A stretch of DNA of 64,000 bases, from positions 196,120,598-196,184,597 of the forward strand of contig NC_081552.1 in the NCBI RefSeq assembly GCF_963082655.1, in the 5' to 3' direction. Numbering within the stretch: the stretch's first letter is position 1; every line of letters starts with the position of its first letter. This DNA comes from Stomoxys calcitrans (Eukaryota > Arthropoda > Insecta > Diptera > Muscidae). A program made the translations under genes and the position numbers. Under the pieces are notes generated by a model. That model had not been told where the DNA came from. It saw only the letters and a program-made list of their open reading frames with translations, and did no database searches. This document shows positions 57,301 through 60,764 of this stretch, piece by piece.

Positions 57301-59642
57301 GTCTGCCGAAAGCACGCTAACTTTCGAAAGAGTAAAGCTAGCCGCTTGAAATTTTGCACAAATACTTTTTATTAGTGTAGGTCGGTTGGTATTGTAAAAG
57401 GGCCAAATAGGTCCATGTTTTGATATAGCTGCCATATAAACCGATCTTGAGTCTTGACTTCTTGAGCCTCTAGAGAGCGCGATTCTCGTCCGATTTGACT
57501 AAAATTTTGCACGTAGTGTTTCGGTATCACTTCCAACAATTGCGATGAGTATGGTTCAAATCGGTCCATATTTTGATATAGCTGCCATATAAACCGATCT
57601 TGAGTCTTGATTTCTTGAGCCTCTAGAGGGCGCAATTCTCATCCGATTTGACTGAATTTTGCACGTAGTGTTTCGGTATCACTTCCAACAACTGTGTTAA
57701 GTATGATTTAAATCGGTTCATAATCTAGTATATCTGTCATATAAACCGATCTTGGATCTTGACTTCTTGAGCCTCTAGAAGGCGCAATTCTCGTCCGATT
57801 TGACTGAAATTTGAAATTTGAATTGCATAAGGTGTTCCGTTATGACTTCCAATAACTGTGCTGGGTATGGCGCAAATCGGTACCTAAACAGGTATAGCTG
57901 CCATATAAACCGATCTTGGGTCTTGACTTCTTGAGCCTCTAGAAGGCGCAATTCTCGTCCGATTTGACTGAAATTTGAAATTTGAATTGCATAAGGTGTT
58001 CCGTTATGACTTCCAATAACTGTGCTGGGTATGGCGCAAATCGGTACCTAAACTGGTATAGCTGCCATATAAACCGATCTTGGGTCTTGACTTCTTGAGC
58101 CTCTAGAGGGCGCAATTCTCCTCCGATTTGACTGAGATTTTTTTCAACAGTAAAACCGGTACCGTATGAGTTGATAGTGCATTAAACTAAATTTTGCATA
58201 AATATGGGTTAAACGCTTTACATCATCCATCCCATAGGGTATTGTTTTTCCCAAAAAAACAAAAGCGGTTTTAATTCCCTATGACTACCATTAGACATCA
58301 AGTTTTCTGTTAGAGCATTGTTACCCTTACGAAATCTGTGTTTAAATTGTAACCTTCTTTTCTCTTTTTTTTCTTAGCAATTGGTTAAAAATATCTATGG
58401 ACCCGGCACTGGCCCCATTTGGTTGGATCAGGTCTCTTGCCTGGGCAACGAGACCACACTGGATCAATGCAATCATTGGACATGGGGCGAGAATAATTGC
58501 CAACACACCGAAGATGTCGGTCTCAGGTGTACTGCTGGACCCAAACCAGCGCCAACCACAAGACCACTAACCCTATCAGCTACAACGGGTGATGCGGCTT
58601 GGCACCAAACTCAAATGGAATACGAACAGTCAGAACTCGATGATTTGGGTAAATATCAGGGCCTATGGCAAAGATCCAGCAAAGCTGTACATCAACAAAA
58701 GCAATGTGGACATTTCACAATGAATCTTATCGATGAGTATGCCCATCCCGAGGAGAGAGTTATAAATGGCAGTATAGCCAAAAGGGGACGCCATCCTTGG
58801 CAGGCCACAATACGCACCCGAGGTCGAGGCGGTATTTCCAGTCATTGGTGTGGAGCTGTTATCATTTCCAAGAAACTCATTTTAACTGCAGCCCATTGCT
58901 TGGCTGGTTACCCAAAGGGCTCGTATTTTGTGCGAGTAGGTGATCATTATGCGAATATAGCAGAATCGTCTGAAATCGATTCGAATATTGAGAACTGGTA
59001 TATCCATGAGAAGTTCCGCGAGGAAAAGCATATGAACAATGACATTGCCATTATTTTGCTTAAGACCCCATTGCGCTTCAATGACTATGTGCAGCCCATC
59101 TGTTTGCCAGAAAAGGGTGCTGCGTTGGAGGTAAATCGTAAATGTATGATATCGGGATGGGGTTCCATCAAATCGGGCACATCAAGTGAGTCTGAATAAA
59201 GAAAAATCTTTGGGGGGAAATATTTTTTAATCATATTTTCCTTCAGCACCTTCGAATATACTAAGAGCCGCTGAAGTACCAATTTTGGCCGATGAAGTTT
59301 GCAGCCGCAAAAATGTCTATGGCAATGCCATGAGTGAAGGCATGTTTTGTGCCGGCCACCTCGATGAGAATGTGGATGCCTGTGATGGTGATTCGGGAGG
59401 ACCTTTGGTTTGCTCTGATAATGGTGAGTGGAAAAAAAAACAAAAAAAAAAAATAATCAGAAGTAATCTGAAGAATCGTATTGAAATATTTTTATGCAGA
59501 TGCTGAAACCTTGTATGGCATCATTTCTTGGGGCCAACACTGCGGTTATGCCAATCATCCTGGTGTGTATGTACGCGTCGAGAAATACATCGATTGGATC
59601 TATGAGAAAATCAATTTGATGATCAGCCAAGGAAAACTATGA
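27281..59642 (+). CDS. Tequila: Tequila/neurotrypsin-like multidomain secreted serine protease (15 exons)
   Basis: Exons: 27281-27376, 35374-36331, 36443-36949, 38924-39202, 39260-39766, 39837-40082, 43835-44380, 44444-44668, 46536-48520, 51037-51157, 51221-51612, 51698-51853, 58378-59185, 59247-59423, 59500-59642. All junctions are GT-AG with matching phases, and the 7146-nt sum gives 2381 residues. Domains: signal peptide 1-32; CBM14 modules at 183-234, 283-334, 358-409, 455-506, 547-590, 620-663, 703-746, 791-834, 872-915, 984-1035, 1051-1106; linker about 1123-1768; LDLa 1769-1800; SRCR 1807-1910; LDLa 1916-1953; SRCR 1960-2057; trypsin domain from V2134. The triad is H2179, D2228, S2325; D2319 at the specificity site predicts cleavage after Lys/Arg. 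Family knowledge: Drosophila Tequila acts in long-term memory and insulin signalling, and mosquito Sp22D is related. Optional exons cannot be excluded. Confidence 0.9.
27377..28120. other. Intron 1, left part
   Basis: AT-rich intronic sequence with no recognisable element until a short duplicate of the mariner end (TTGGGTAGCTTAGGCATA) at 28101-28118. A non-repeat regulatory role is possible but not shown. Confidence 0.4.
28121..29410 (-). mobile_element. Full-length but inactivated mariner element
   Basis: Terminal inverted repeats TTGGGTAGCCTAAAAAGTAA (28121) and its complement ending GGCAACCCA (29410) are flanked by TA at 28119-28120 and 29411-29412. The minus-strand transposase covers roughly 29230-28196, with [17 protein letters not shown] (catalytic Asp region) and [10 protein letters not shown] visible. 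Stops and frameshifts occur in the N-terminal half (for example near 29045 and 28920). Terminal repeats resemble mellifera-type mariners from memory. It is the likely parent of the 239-bp MITE at 34130. Confidence 0.8.
29456..30480 (-). mobile_element. LINE, RT C-terminal part (RTE/CR1-like style)
   Basis: The minus-strand frame 30079-29732 encodes the post-RT region, from [13 protein letters not shown] to VLLYGSEAW and FERKILRKI. The upstream RT (30480-30080) has IGR- and DKTKWMV-type segments but frameshifts. A longer relative is at 53216-54455. It is inserted in intron 1. Confidence 0.7.
30481..31262 (+). mobile_element. DINE-1-like element, copy H (3' truncated)
   Basis: The head at 30481-30640 (TATACCCATCACCATAAG, GGGGTATACTAATC, GTCTGTCCGTCCGTCC) is followed by three array units with TATAAACAGATATAGCCCCC and AGCCCTTAGAAGCCTCAA. 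It breaks off before the tail. Confidence 0.7.
31263..31900 (+). mobile_element. LINE ORF1 zinc-knuckle fragment hosting a SINE
   Basis: Plus-strand sequence reads a zinc-knuckle-like [17 protein letters not shown] around 31430-31480. After the SINE, the homology to the minus strand of 20150-20060 continues (AAGGTGTTGTGCGAACATG, then a CGTCCTCGTCGT tract). The homologue at 20.1 kb lacks the SINE and thus shows the empty site. Confidence 0.65.
31515..31816 (+). mobile_element. tRNA-derived SINE, full length, with 11-bp target duplication
   Basis: The 5' head contains a pol III A box TAGCGCAGAGGT (31526-31537) and a perfect B box GGTTCGAATCC (31569-31579). The shared body follows (GGCAACATTTGTGAGGTACT, GGCACGCCGTTCGGAGTCGG) and ends ATGGGCAAAATTTGC. 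The direct repeat AATATGTTGCA flanks it at 31504-31514 and 31817-31827. Mobilisation by a LINE in trans is inferred. Confidence 0.85.
31905..31985 (+). mobile_element. SINE head fragment
   Basis: Only the tRNA-like head is present: CGCAGAGGTTAGCATGTCC and GGTTTCGAATCCTGGCGAGAA. It stops where a minus-orientation DINE begins. Confidence 0.7.
31986..33103 (-). mobile_element. DINE-1-like element, copy I, left part (minus orientation)
   Basis: It begins with a degraded inverted tail (GTTCGGTTGGGCCAAATCTT, CCTCCACAATGGATCGCA) and continues with array units (GGTTTATATGGGAGCTATAT). A 75-bp segment beginning TTGACCAAACTTCTTAGATA is repeated in tandem at about 32687 and 32752. A LINE interrupts the element at 33104; array sequence resumes at 33948-34030. 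Confidence 0.65.
33104..33932 (-). mobile_element. LINE 3' fragment (RNase H) with 15-bp target duplication
   Basis: The minus-strand frame 34079-33651 contains RNase H motifs DFYTDGSK and [10 protein letters not shown]. The element ends on its 3' side in CCTAACCTAACC (33104-33118 on the plus strand reads AGGTTAGGTTAGGTT). Direct repeats AAATTCACCAGCAAT (33089-33103) and AAATTCACCAGTAAT (33933-33947) flank it. It is 5'-truncated, as is usual for LINE insertions. Confidence 0.75.
34031..35215 (+). mobile_element. DINE-1-like element, copy J, interrupted by a mariner MITE
   Basis: The head starts TTATACCCACCACCATAGGG at 34037 and is split at CATAAAGTATATA by the MITE. After it come TATTCTTGATCGCCTCGACG, then five array units to a tail at 35165-35205 (CCATGGTGGTGGGTTCCCG, ATTCGGCCC) that lacks the right arm of the hairpin. 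Confidence 0.75.
34130..34368. mobile_element. 239-bp mariner-derived MITE
   Basis: Terminal repeats TTGGGTTGCCCAAAAAGTAA and its complement are flanked by TA (34128-34129, 34369-34370). Both ends and subterminal sequence match the mariner at 28121-29410, with the transposase deleted. It splits DINE copy J precisely, so it is younger than that element. Confidence 0.85.
35275..35373 (+). other. In-frame open extension upstream of exon 2 with a hydrophobic stretch
   Basis: Reading is open in the exon 2 frame through the acceptor, back to an ATG at 35275. It encodes a hydrophobic run ([13 protein letters not shown]) that could act as a signal or anchor if transcription started nearby or intron 1 were unspliced. 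The spliced exon 1 model is preferred because it yields a better signal peptide and uses a genuine acceptor. Confidence 0.25.
35374..36331 (+). CDS. Tequila: Tequila-like exon 2: Thr/Gln-rich spacer and CBM14 modules 1-2
   Basis: The acceptor GCATTCTTTTCAG ends at 35373; phase 0 in, phase 1 out (donor G|GTAATA). Residues 33-182 are low-complexity, rich in Thr, Gln, Tyr and Asn. Modules 1 (C183-C234) and 2 (C283-C334) each have the six cysteines with standard spacing and aromatic residues near YDCRRF / SDCTKF. They probably bind chitin in peritrophic or cuticular matrix. Confidence 0.9.
36443..36949 (+). CDS. Tequila: Tequila-like exon 3: CBM14 modules 3-4
   Basis: Phase 1-1 exon. Modules 3 (C358-C409) and 4 (C455-C506) are canonical six-cysteine copies (SGLYPHPxDC, CGPGT). 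The donor is taken as GGTC|GTGAGT at 36950; GG|GTCGTG three bases earlier keeps the same phase but is weaker. Confidence 0.9.
36950..37317. other. Intron 3, left part
   Basis: AT-rich intronic sequence with a degraded DINE head near 37240-37315 (TAGTATACTCC, AATAAGGTATATATTAG). Nothing else was recognised. Confidence 0.35.
37318..38240 (+). mobile_element. Truncated non-autonomous Helitron (relative of 14240-16538)
   Basis: Shared words include TTTTCAGAAACGCCAGATCTC, CAATATGGGACTCAAATGAAAG and ACCGCCTCTCCCC-type segments in an array of about 120-140 bp units. Both termini are missing. It runs without a gap into a DINE fragment (38241-38455). Confidence 0.65.
38241..38455 (+). mobile_element. 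DINE-1-like 3' end fragment
   Basis: One array unit (CCCGATTTGAATTCTTGAGC) and the tail CCATGGTGGTGGGTTCCC, GATTCGGCCCGGCTGAACTT, AGCACGCCTTTACGTG. Confidence 0.7.
38924..39202 (+). CDS. Tequila: Tequila-like exon 4: CBM14 module 5 (C2/C6-less type)
   Basis: Phase 1-1; acceptor CCCTCCCTGCTTAG, donor T|GTAAGT. It opens with a Ser/Thr run ([10 protein letters not shown]) and then one module (C547-C590). The second cysteine is Tyr (FDYTKF) and there is no sixth; four cysteines remain. After the fifth cysteine the tail is [12 protein letters not shown]. Confidence 0.88.
39260..39766 (+). CDS. Tequila: Tequila-like exon 5: CBM14 modules 6-7 (C2/C6-less type)
   Basis: Phase 1-1; preceded by a 57-nt intron. 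Module 6 (C620-C663) has FDA and module 7 (C703-C746) FDG where the second cysteine belongs; both lack the sixth. Tails after the fifth cysteine are [12 protein letters not shown] and [12 protein letters not shown]. Module 7 has an extra cysteine (RLICESC). Confidence 0.9.
39837..40082 (+). CDS. Tequila: Tequila-like exon 6: CBM14 module 8
   Basis: Phase 1-1; preceded by a 70-nt intron, donor G|GTAAGT. The module (C791-C834) keeps the second cysteine (FDCTKY) but lacks the sixth; the tail is [12 protein letters not shown]. This leaves an odd number of cysteines, five. Confidence 0.9.
40083..40483. other. Intron 6, left part
   Basis: Intronic sequence without recognisable element, open chitin-binding frame or RNA gene. 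Confidence 0.4.
40484..41095. repeat. TATCGATA-rich inverted-repeat region (possible hAT-type MITE)
   Basis: The left edge reads AGAGCTGGCAAAATATCGAT followed by ATCGATACTATCGATA. The right edge (41020-41095) reads AGTATCGATACTTTCGATA, then ATTATCGATAGTTTGTTGGC. The two sides are roughly inverted, with a diverged AT-rich interior. The AGAGCTGGCAA start is reminiscent of hAT ends. No target duplication was fixed. Confidence 0.4.
41270..41400. repeat. MITE-like fragment with a 22-bp A run
   Basis: CACAGTGTGAGAAAATC is followed by a poly(A) run at 41281-41302, then ATATGCCGAGTGAGAACGGG and GAGATATCTCTTTGGAATTT, matching 21050-21130. A LINE scrap related to 860-980 lies just before it (41100-41269). 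Confidence 0.5.
41401..42415 (-). mobile_element. LINE ORF1 (DUF4780-like) with C-terminal tandem repeats
   Basis: The minus-strand frame 42378-41833 encodes about 180 residues resembling the ORF1 protein found in many fly R1-like elements ([28 protein letters not shown]). Its C-terminal coding sequence continues as five imperfect tandem units of 112-127 bp (41485-42000), each with a CCTATCCTAGTCTTCC-like core. Stops occur in the later units. The 5' part of the ORF is at 42733-43100, beyond the SINE. Confidence 0.6.
42417..42732 (-). mobile_element. tRNA-derived SINE with 15-16 bp target duplication
   Basis: Minus-orientation full-length copy: inverted B box GGATTCGAACC at 42669-42679, head ending at GCGCTATGGTGGCC (42730). 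TACAAAGTTCCATAC(A) flanks it at 42401-42416 and 42733-42748. It disrupts the LINE ORF1, so it is younger than that insertion. Confidence 0.85.
42733..43100 (-). mobile_element. LINE ORF1, 5' part
   Basis: The minus-strand frame 42911-42720 includes [12 protein letters not shown], a pattern I associate with the start of R1-like ORF1 proteins. It continues upstream on the element to about 43080. Removing the SINE joins it to 42415-41401. Confidence 0.55.
43145..43785 (+). mobile_element. DINE-1-like fragment (head missing)
   Basis: Starts inside the post-head segment (TTGAAATTTTGCACAAATAA), has three array units, and ends with GATCCATGGTGGAGGGTA and a deleted hairpin (GACCCGGCTTAGCACGC). It lies 50 bp before exon 7. 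Confidence 0.7.
43835..44380 (+). CDS. Tequila: Tequila-like exon 7: CBM14 modules 9-10
   Basis: Phase 1-1; acceptor TTTTTTTATTTTCAG, donor C|GTAAGT. Module 9 (C872-C915) has the second cysteine but no sixth, with tail [13 protein letters not shown] Gly/Thr/Ser spacer follows. Module 10 (C984-C1035) is canonical with six cysteines. Its opening D-x2-LG-x2-CGP is shared with the lone exon at 6360. Confidence 0.9.
44444..44668 (+). CDS. Tequila: Tequila-like exon 8: CBM14 module 11
   Basis: Phase 1-1; preceded by a 63-nt intron, donor A|GTAAGT. The module starts at C1051; the second cysteine is Trp (YDWHKY). After the fifth cysteine (C1094) the tail is [12 protein letters not shown], placing a cysteine four residues later than the normal sixth. 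Confidence 0.9.
44738..44975 (-). mobile_element. SINE fragment in intron 8
   Basis: Minus-orientation body: TTTGCCCATGAACATTATGG, TCAATGAGTGCTGTCCGAT, and AACCACCGCTAAACATTTTT at the right. The tRNA-like head has been replaced by the start of a DINE. Confidence 0.75.
44976..46505 (+). mobile_element. DINE-1-like element (3' truncated) ending about 30 nt before exon 9
   Basis: The head at 44970-45140 (TTATACTCTCCACCATAAG, CCATAAAGTATATATGATCG, GTCCGTCCGACCGTCC) is followed by at least eight array units up to GAAATTTTACACAATAACTT. The tail is missing. The remaining 30 nt to the acceptor are pyrimidine-rich non-repeat sequence. Confidence 0.75.
46536..48520 (+). CDS. Tequila: Tequila-like exon 9: long cysteine-free linker and start of LDLa 1
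   Basis: Phase 1 in, phase 0 out (donor GAG|GTAAGT). Residues 1123-1768 have no cysteine and are rich in Pro, His, Thr, Gln and Ser, suggesting an extended, probably O-glycosylated mucin-like stalk. HLMPPLQ occurs at 1353 and 1407, with a related GLQPPLR further on. A His-rich tract covers 1707-1746. The exon ends in the first LDLa half ([15 protein letters not shown]), so the domain is split by intron 9. Confidence 0.9.
48600..48780. other. Intron 9: MITE and repeat scraps
   Basis: TTATCTCTATCCGTTCTCAA matches the MITE family of 21048-21397. A short DINE-like stretch (TGTCCGTCTGTCTGTCG) lies at 48774-48790. Confidence 0.35.
48781..49240 (+). mobile_element. LINE 3' terminus
   Basis: The plus-strand frame near 48802-49011 encodes the post-RT zinc-binding-like tail ([33 protein letters not shown]). 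The 3' end is ACCCATTCAACCTAACCTAACCT, the same repeated tail as the LINE at 33104. Confidence 0.65.
49241..49880 (-). mobile_element. LINE RT fragment
   Basis: The minus-strand frame 49756-49535 resembles an RT N-terminus ([24 protein letters not shown]). The flanking sequence is broken. Confidence 0.5.
49884..50760 (+). mobile_element. Truncated non-autonomous Helitron
   Basis: It starts near ATGTATGTCTGTTTGTTTG and includes GGGGAGGCGGACCCTCCCC and the array words CAATATGGGATTCAAATGAAAG and CACCCCCAAACC. It ends without the CTAG terminus. Same family as 14240-16538. Confidence 0.65.
50761..51036. other. Intron 9, right part
   Basis: AT-rich sequence with short repeats (GGGAATTTATTGGG, ATTCAAATGA). 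It ends with the acceptor TATATCTTACTTGCAG of exon 10. Confidence 0.45.
51037..51157 (+). CDS. Tequila: Tequila-like exon 10: end of LDLa 1, start of SRCR 1
   Basis: Phase 0 in, phase 1 out (A|GTATTT). It completes LDLa ([16 protein letters not shown], with the acidic calcium-binding pattern) and begins SRCR ([19 protein letters not shown]). Confidence 0.88.
51158..51220 (+). other. 63-nt intron 10, open in frame
   Basis: The donor GTATTT and acceptor TTGCTTGTTTTCTAG bound 63 nt, a multiple of three with no stop in frame. Retention would add 21 residues, including a hydrophobic run, in the middle of SRCR 1. Removal restores the conserved SRCR spacing, so splicing is the expected main form. 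Confidence 0.7.
51221..51612 (+). CDS. Tequila: Tequila-like exon 11: rest of SRCR 1 and LDLa 2
   Basis: Encodes [20 protein letters not shown]..., the SRCR core with six expected cysteines up to GVVCKV (about residue 1910), then LDLa 2 from C1916 ([26 protein letters not shown]) to C1953. The donor AAT|GTAAGT is phase 0. Confidence 0.9.
51698..51853 (+). CDS. Tequila: Tequila-like exon 12: start of SRCR 2
   Basis: Phase 0-0; acceptor TATACATTTCAG, donor GCT|GTAAGT. Encodes [20 protein letters not shown], then [19 protein letters not shown] and a conserved NSLGYYGRA. Confidence 0.9.
51870..52423 (+). mobile_element. Degraded DINE-1-like fragment in intron 12
   Basis: A weak head (CACCATCATAGAATAGGATC, GATCTAGCCATGTCCG) is followed by copy-C-type array sequence (ATCGGATAATAAATGGATAT, CAGCCTATATGGAAGCTATA). 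Confidence 0.5.
52424..53215 (-). mobile_element. DINE-1-like element, minus orientation, head lost
   Basis: Begins with the complete inverted tail: AGTGCTAAGTTCGGCCGGGC, ACTTATATAGCCTCCACCAT. Five array units follow (GGAGATCGGTTTATATGGGA). A LINE 3' end begins at 53216, so the head was lost or displaced. Confidence 0.75.
53216..54455 (-). mobile_element. LINE with RT core, inactivated (relative of 29456-30480)
   Basis: The minus-strand frame 54462-53920 covers an RT domain ([46 protein letters not shown]). The next frame (53974-53609) has [12 protein letters not shown] where YADDxDIIGR is expected, then KTKWMVST. The tail lies at 53443-53168 ([20 protein letters not shown]). Frames are displaced around the catalytic loop. 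Confidence 0.75.
54456..55384 (-). mobile_element. Second LINE fragment with FADD RT motif
   Basis: The minus-strand frame 55380-55120 reads an RT palm: [20 protein letters not shown], then a [12 protein letters not shown] catalytic loop. The C-terminal tail at 54725-54420 has [24 protein letters not shown]. It is a different family from the neighbour at 53216-54455. There are stops in between. Confidence 0.7.
55385..55490 (+). mobile_element. DINE-1-like 3' terminus
   Basis: CCACAATGGTTGATTCCCAAG, then a decayed hairpin TTTGGCCCGAGCGAACTTTG and CACGTTTTAACTTG. Confidence 0.6.
55491..55688. repeat. Minisatellite of about 45-bp units
   Basis: Four to five diverged units, each with TTTTCCGCTG, TTCGTT and ATTCGTCGTAG cores (for example 55500, 55545, 55590, 55640). 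It lies between two DINE pieces, so it may be a degraded internal array. Confidence 0.55.
55689..55790 (+). mobile_element. DINE-1-like head fragment
   Basis: TACCCACCATCGTTCCATTTG, ATTCTTGATCGTCC and GTCGATCTAGCCACGTCCG. It runs directly into a SINE at GTCCG. Confidence 0.6.
55791..55985 (+). mobile_element. SINE fragment fused to DINE head
   Basis: Starts CGTCCGCCTATGACGCGGAA with a degenerate B box (AGTTCAAATCTC) and body (ACTAATGCTGGCTACATTCG). The middle is deleted and the end CTCTGCGCCACGGTGGCC is the inverted head of another SINE copy. Confidence 0.65.
56015..56620. mobile_element. Foldback mariner derivative: two inverted transposase 5' ends
   Basis: TA flanks both sides (56013-56014, 56621-56622). 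The ends are AAGGGTGATTTTT and its complement. The left arm carries the transposase start on the plus strand ([19 protein letters not shown] from 56127). The right arm is its near-perfect inverted copy, about 190 bp long. The centre (about 56411-56230) is catalytic-domain sequence on the minus strand ([34 protein letters not shown]). It cannot encode a working transposase. Confidence 0.85.
56623..56785 (+). mobile_element. DINE-1-like array fragment
   Basis: TTCGATTTCGCTGAAATTTGG, AGATCGGTCCAGATTTGGATA and GGCTCCCATATAGAC are copy-C/F-type array words. Confidence 0.55.
56786..57149. other. Intron 12 interval, unrecognised
   Basis: AT-rich sequence without recognised element ends, open frames or splice-bounded exon candidates. 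Confidence 0.4.
57150..58140 (+). mobile_element. DINE-1-like element (3' truncated) with a recent unit duplication
   Basis: The head at 57150-57300 (CCCTACACCATAGGATAAGG, AAAGTATATATATTCTTGAT, GTCCGTCCGTCTGTCCGTCC) is followed by array units. A segment of about 140 bp at about 57765-57905 is repeated almost identically at 57908-58048 (TGAAATTTGAAATTTGAATT in both). It ends about 240 nt before exon 13. Confidence 0.75.
58141..58377. other. Intron 12, right part with acceptor
   Basis: Non-repeat intronic sequence with a strong polypyrimidine tract (TTCTTTTCTCTTTTTTTTCTTAG) ending at 58377. Confidence 0.6.
58378..59185 (+). CDS. Tequila: Tequila-like exon 13: end of SRCR 2, activation region, His and Asp of the protease
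   Basis: Phase 0 in, phase 1 out (AA|GTGAGT). SRCR 2 ends at C2057. A linker holds C2116 (KQCGHF), the likely disulphide partner of the catalytic domain after cleavage. Activation is predicted at EER-VINGS (R2133/V2134). LTAAHC gives H2179 and NNDIAI gives D2228. YVQPICLPE carries the usual cysteine for the inter-chain bond. Confidence 0.92.
59247..59423 (+). CDS. Tequila: Tequila-like exon 14: Ser active site
   Basis: Phase 1-1; preceded by a 61-nt intron. Encodes [20 protein letters not shown], with the nucleophile S2325 and D2319 at chymotrypsin position 189, predicting trypsin-like specificity. Confidence 0.92.
59500..59642 (+). CDS. Tequila: Tequila-like exon 15: C-terminus
   Basis: Phase 1 in; encodes the substrate-pocket strand [20 protein letters not shown] and the C-terminal helix ([12 protein letters not shown]), then TGA at 59640-59642. 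The C-terminal extension is short (SQGKL). Confidence 0.92.
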
Positions 59643-59801
59643 CATTTATCATGAATAGCCTCTTTTTATTCCTTTATGTAATTTGCTCTCGAATTTTTCA
59701 CGAATCTTTCTCTTTTATGGTTTTTCCTTGGAAATGTTATTGTTATGAATTATTTTGTATATATAAAATCATAGTGACAATTTTTTGTTTTTTTTTTTTT
59801 T

Positions 59802-59807
59802 AATAAA
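59802..59807 (+). terminator. Poly(A) signal of the Tequila-like gene
   Basis: AATAAA, 160 nt after the stop codon, in a T-rich stretch. It suggests a short 3' UTR ending near 59820-59835. Confidence 0.6.
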
Positions 59808-59829
59808 TATTTTTTTTTAGTTGTATTGA

Positions 59830-60059
59830 ACTATTGATAAAAAAAATATTTTGTTTGAGCAAATGCTTGAAGAAGCCACTTCTCAACAAGATAACATAAC
59901 TACACATTGCCTGGAAAAAGCGTTGCAAATGCCTTAATAAGAGAACAAGTGTGTCAATGTGCATTTGAGGTAAGAATACTACATTCCCTGTGATCAGTGG
60001 CAACTCCTAGTAGAATCTACTACCGAGATATAGAAAGAAAGGGGGATAGAAGAAAAATC
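59830..60059. other. 3' flank, nothing recognised
   Basis: AT-rich sequence between the gene's end and the next DINE, with no open frame or repeat of note. Confidence 0.45.
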
Positions 60060-60764
60060 AATTCCGTAGTAAGAGCAAAAAAATAGAGGCTCTAGAGGCT
60101 CAAGAAGTCAAAATCCCAGATCGGTTTATATGGCAGCTATATCAGGTTATGTACCGATTTGCGTCATACTCATCACAGTTTTTAGAAGTCATTTCAAAAC
60201 ACCTTATGCAAAGTTTTAGTTAAATCGGATGAGAATTGCGCCCTCTAGCGGCTCAAGAAGTCCAGATCCAAGATGGGTTTATATGGCACCTATACCAGGA
60301 TATGAACCGATTTGGTCCATACTTCGCACAATTGTTGGAAGTGATACCAAAACACCACGTGAAAAGTTACAGTCAAATCGGATAAGAATTGCGCCTTCTA
60401 AAAGCTCAAGAAGTCAAGAACCGTGATCGGTTTTTATGGCAGCTATATCAAGTTATAAACCGATTTGAACCATACTTAGCACAGTTATTGGAAGTGATAT
60501 CAGTCAAATCGGATGAGAATTGCGCCCTCTAGAGGCTCAAGAAGTCAAGACCCGAGATCGGTTTATATGACAGCTATATCAAAACATTGACCCATTTGGC
60601 CCATTTATAATCCCAACCGACCTACACTAATAAGAAGTATTTGTGGAAAATTTCAAGCGGCTAGTTTTACTCCTTCGAAAGTTAGCATGCTTTCGACAGA
60701 CAGACGGACGGACATGGGTACTACGAATTAAAATGTCACGACGATCAAGAATATATATACTTTA
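60060..60764 (-). mobile_element. DINE-1-like element, minus orientation, split by a Helitron
   Basis: Four array units (GGCTCAAGAAGTCAAGACCC, GGTTTATATGGCAGCTATAT) and an inverted head (GACAGACGGACGGACATGG, AAGAATATATATACTTTA) stop at 60764. The head terminus resumes at about 62671-62718 (AGAATGACGAAATTAGTATA, CCTATGGTGGAGGGTATAA). Confidence 0.7.
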
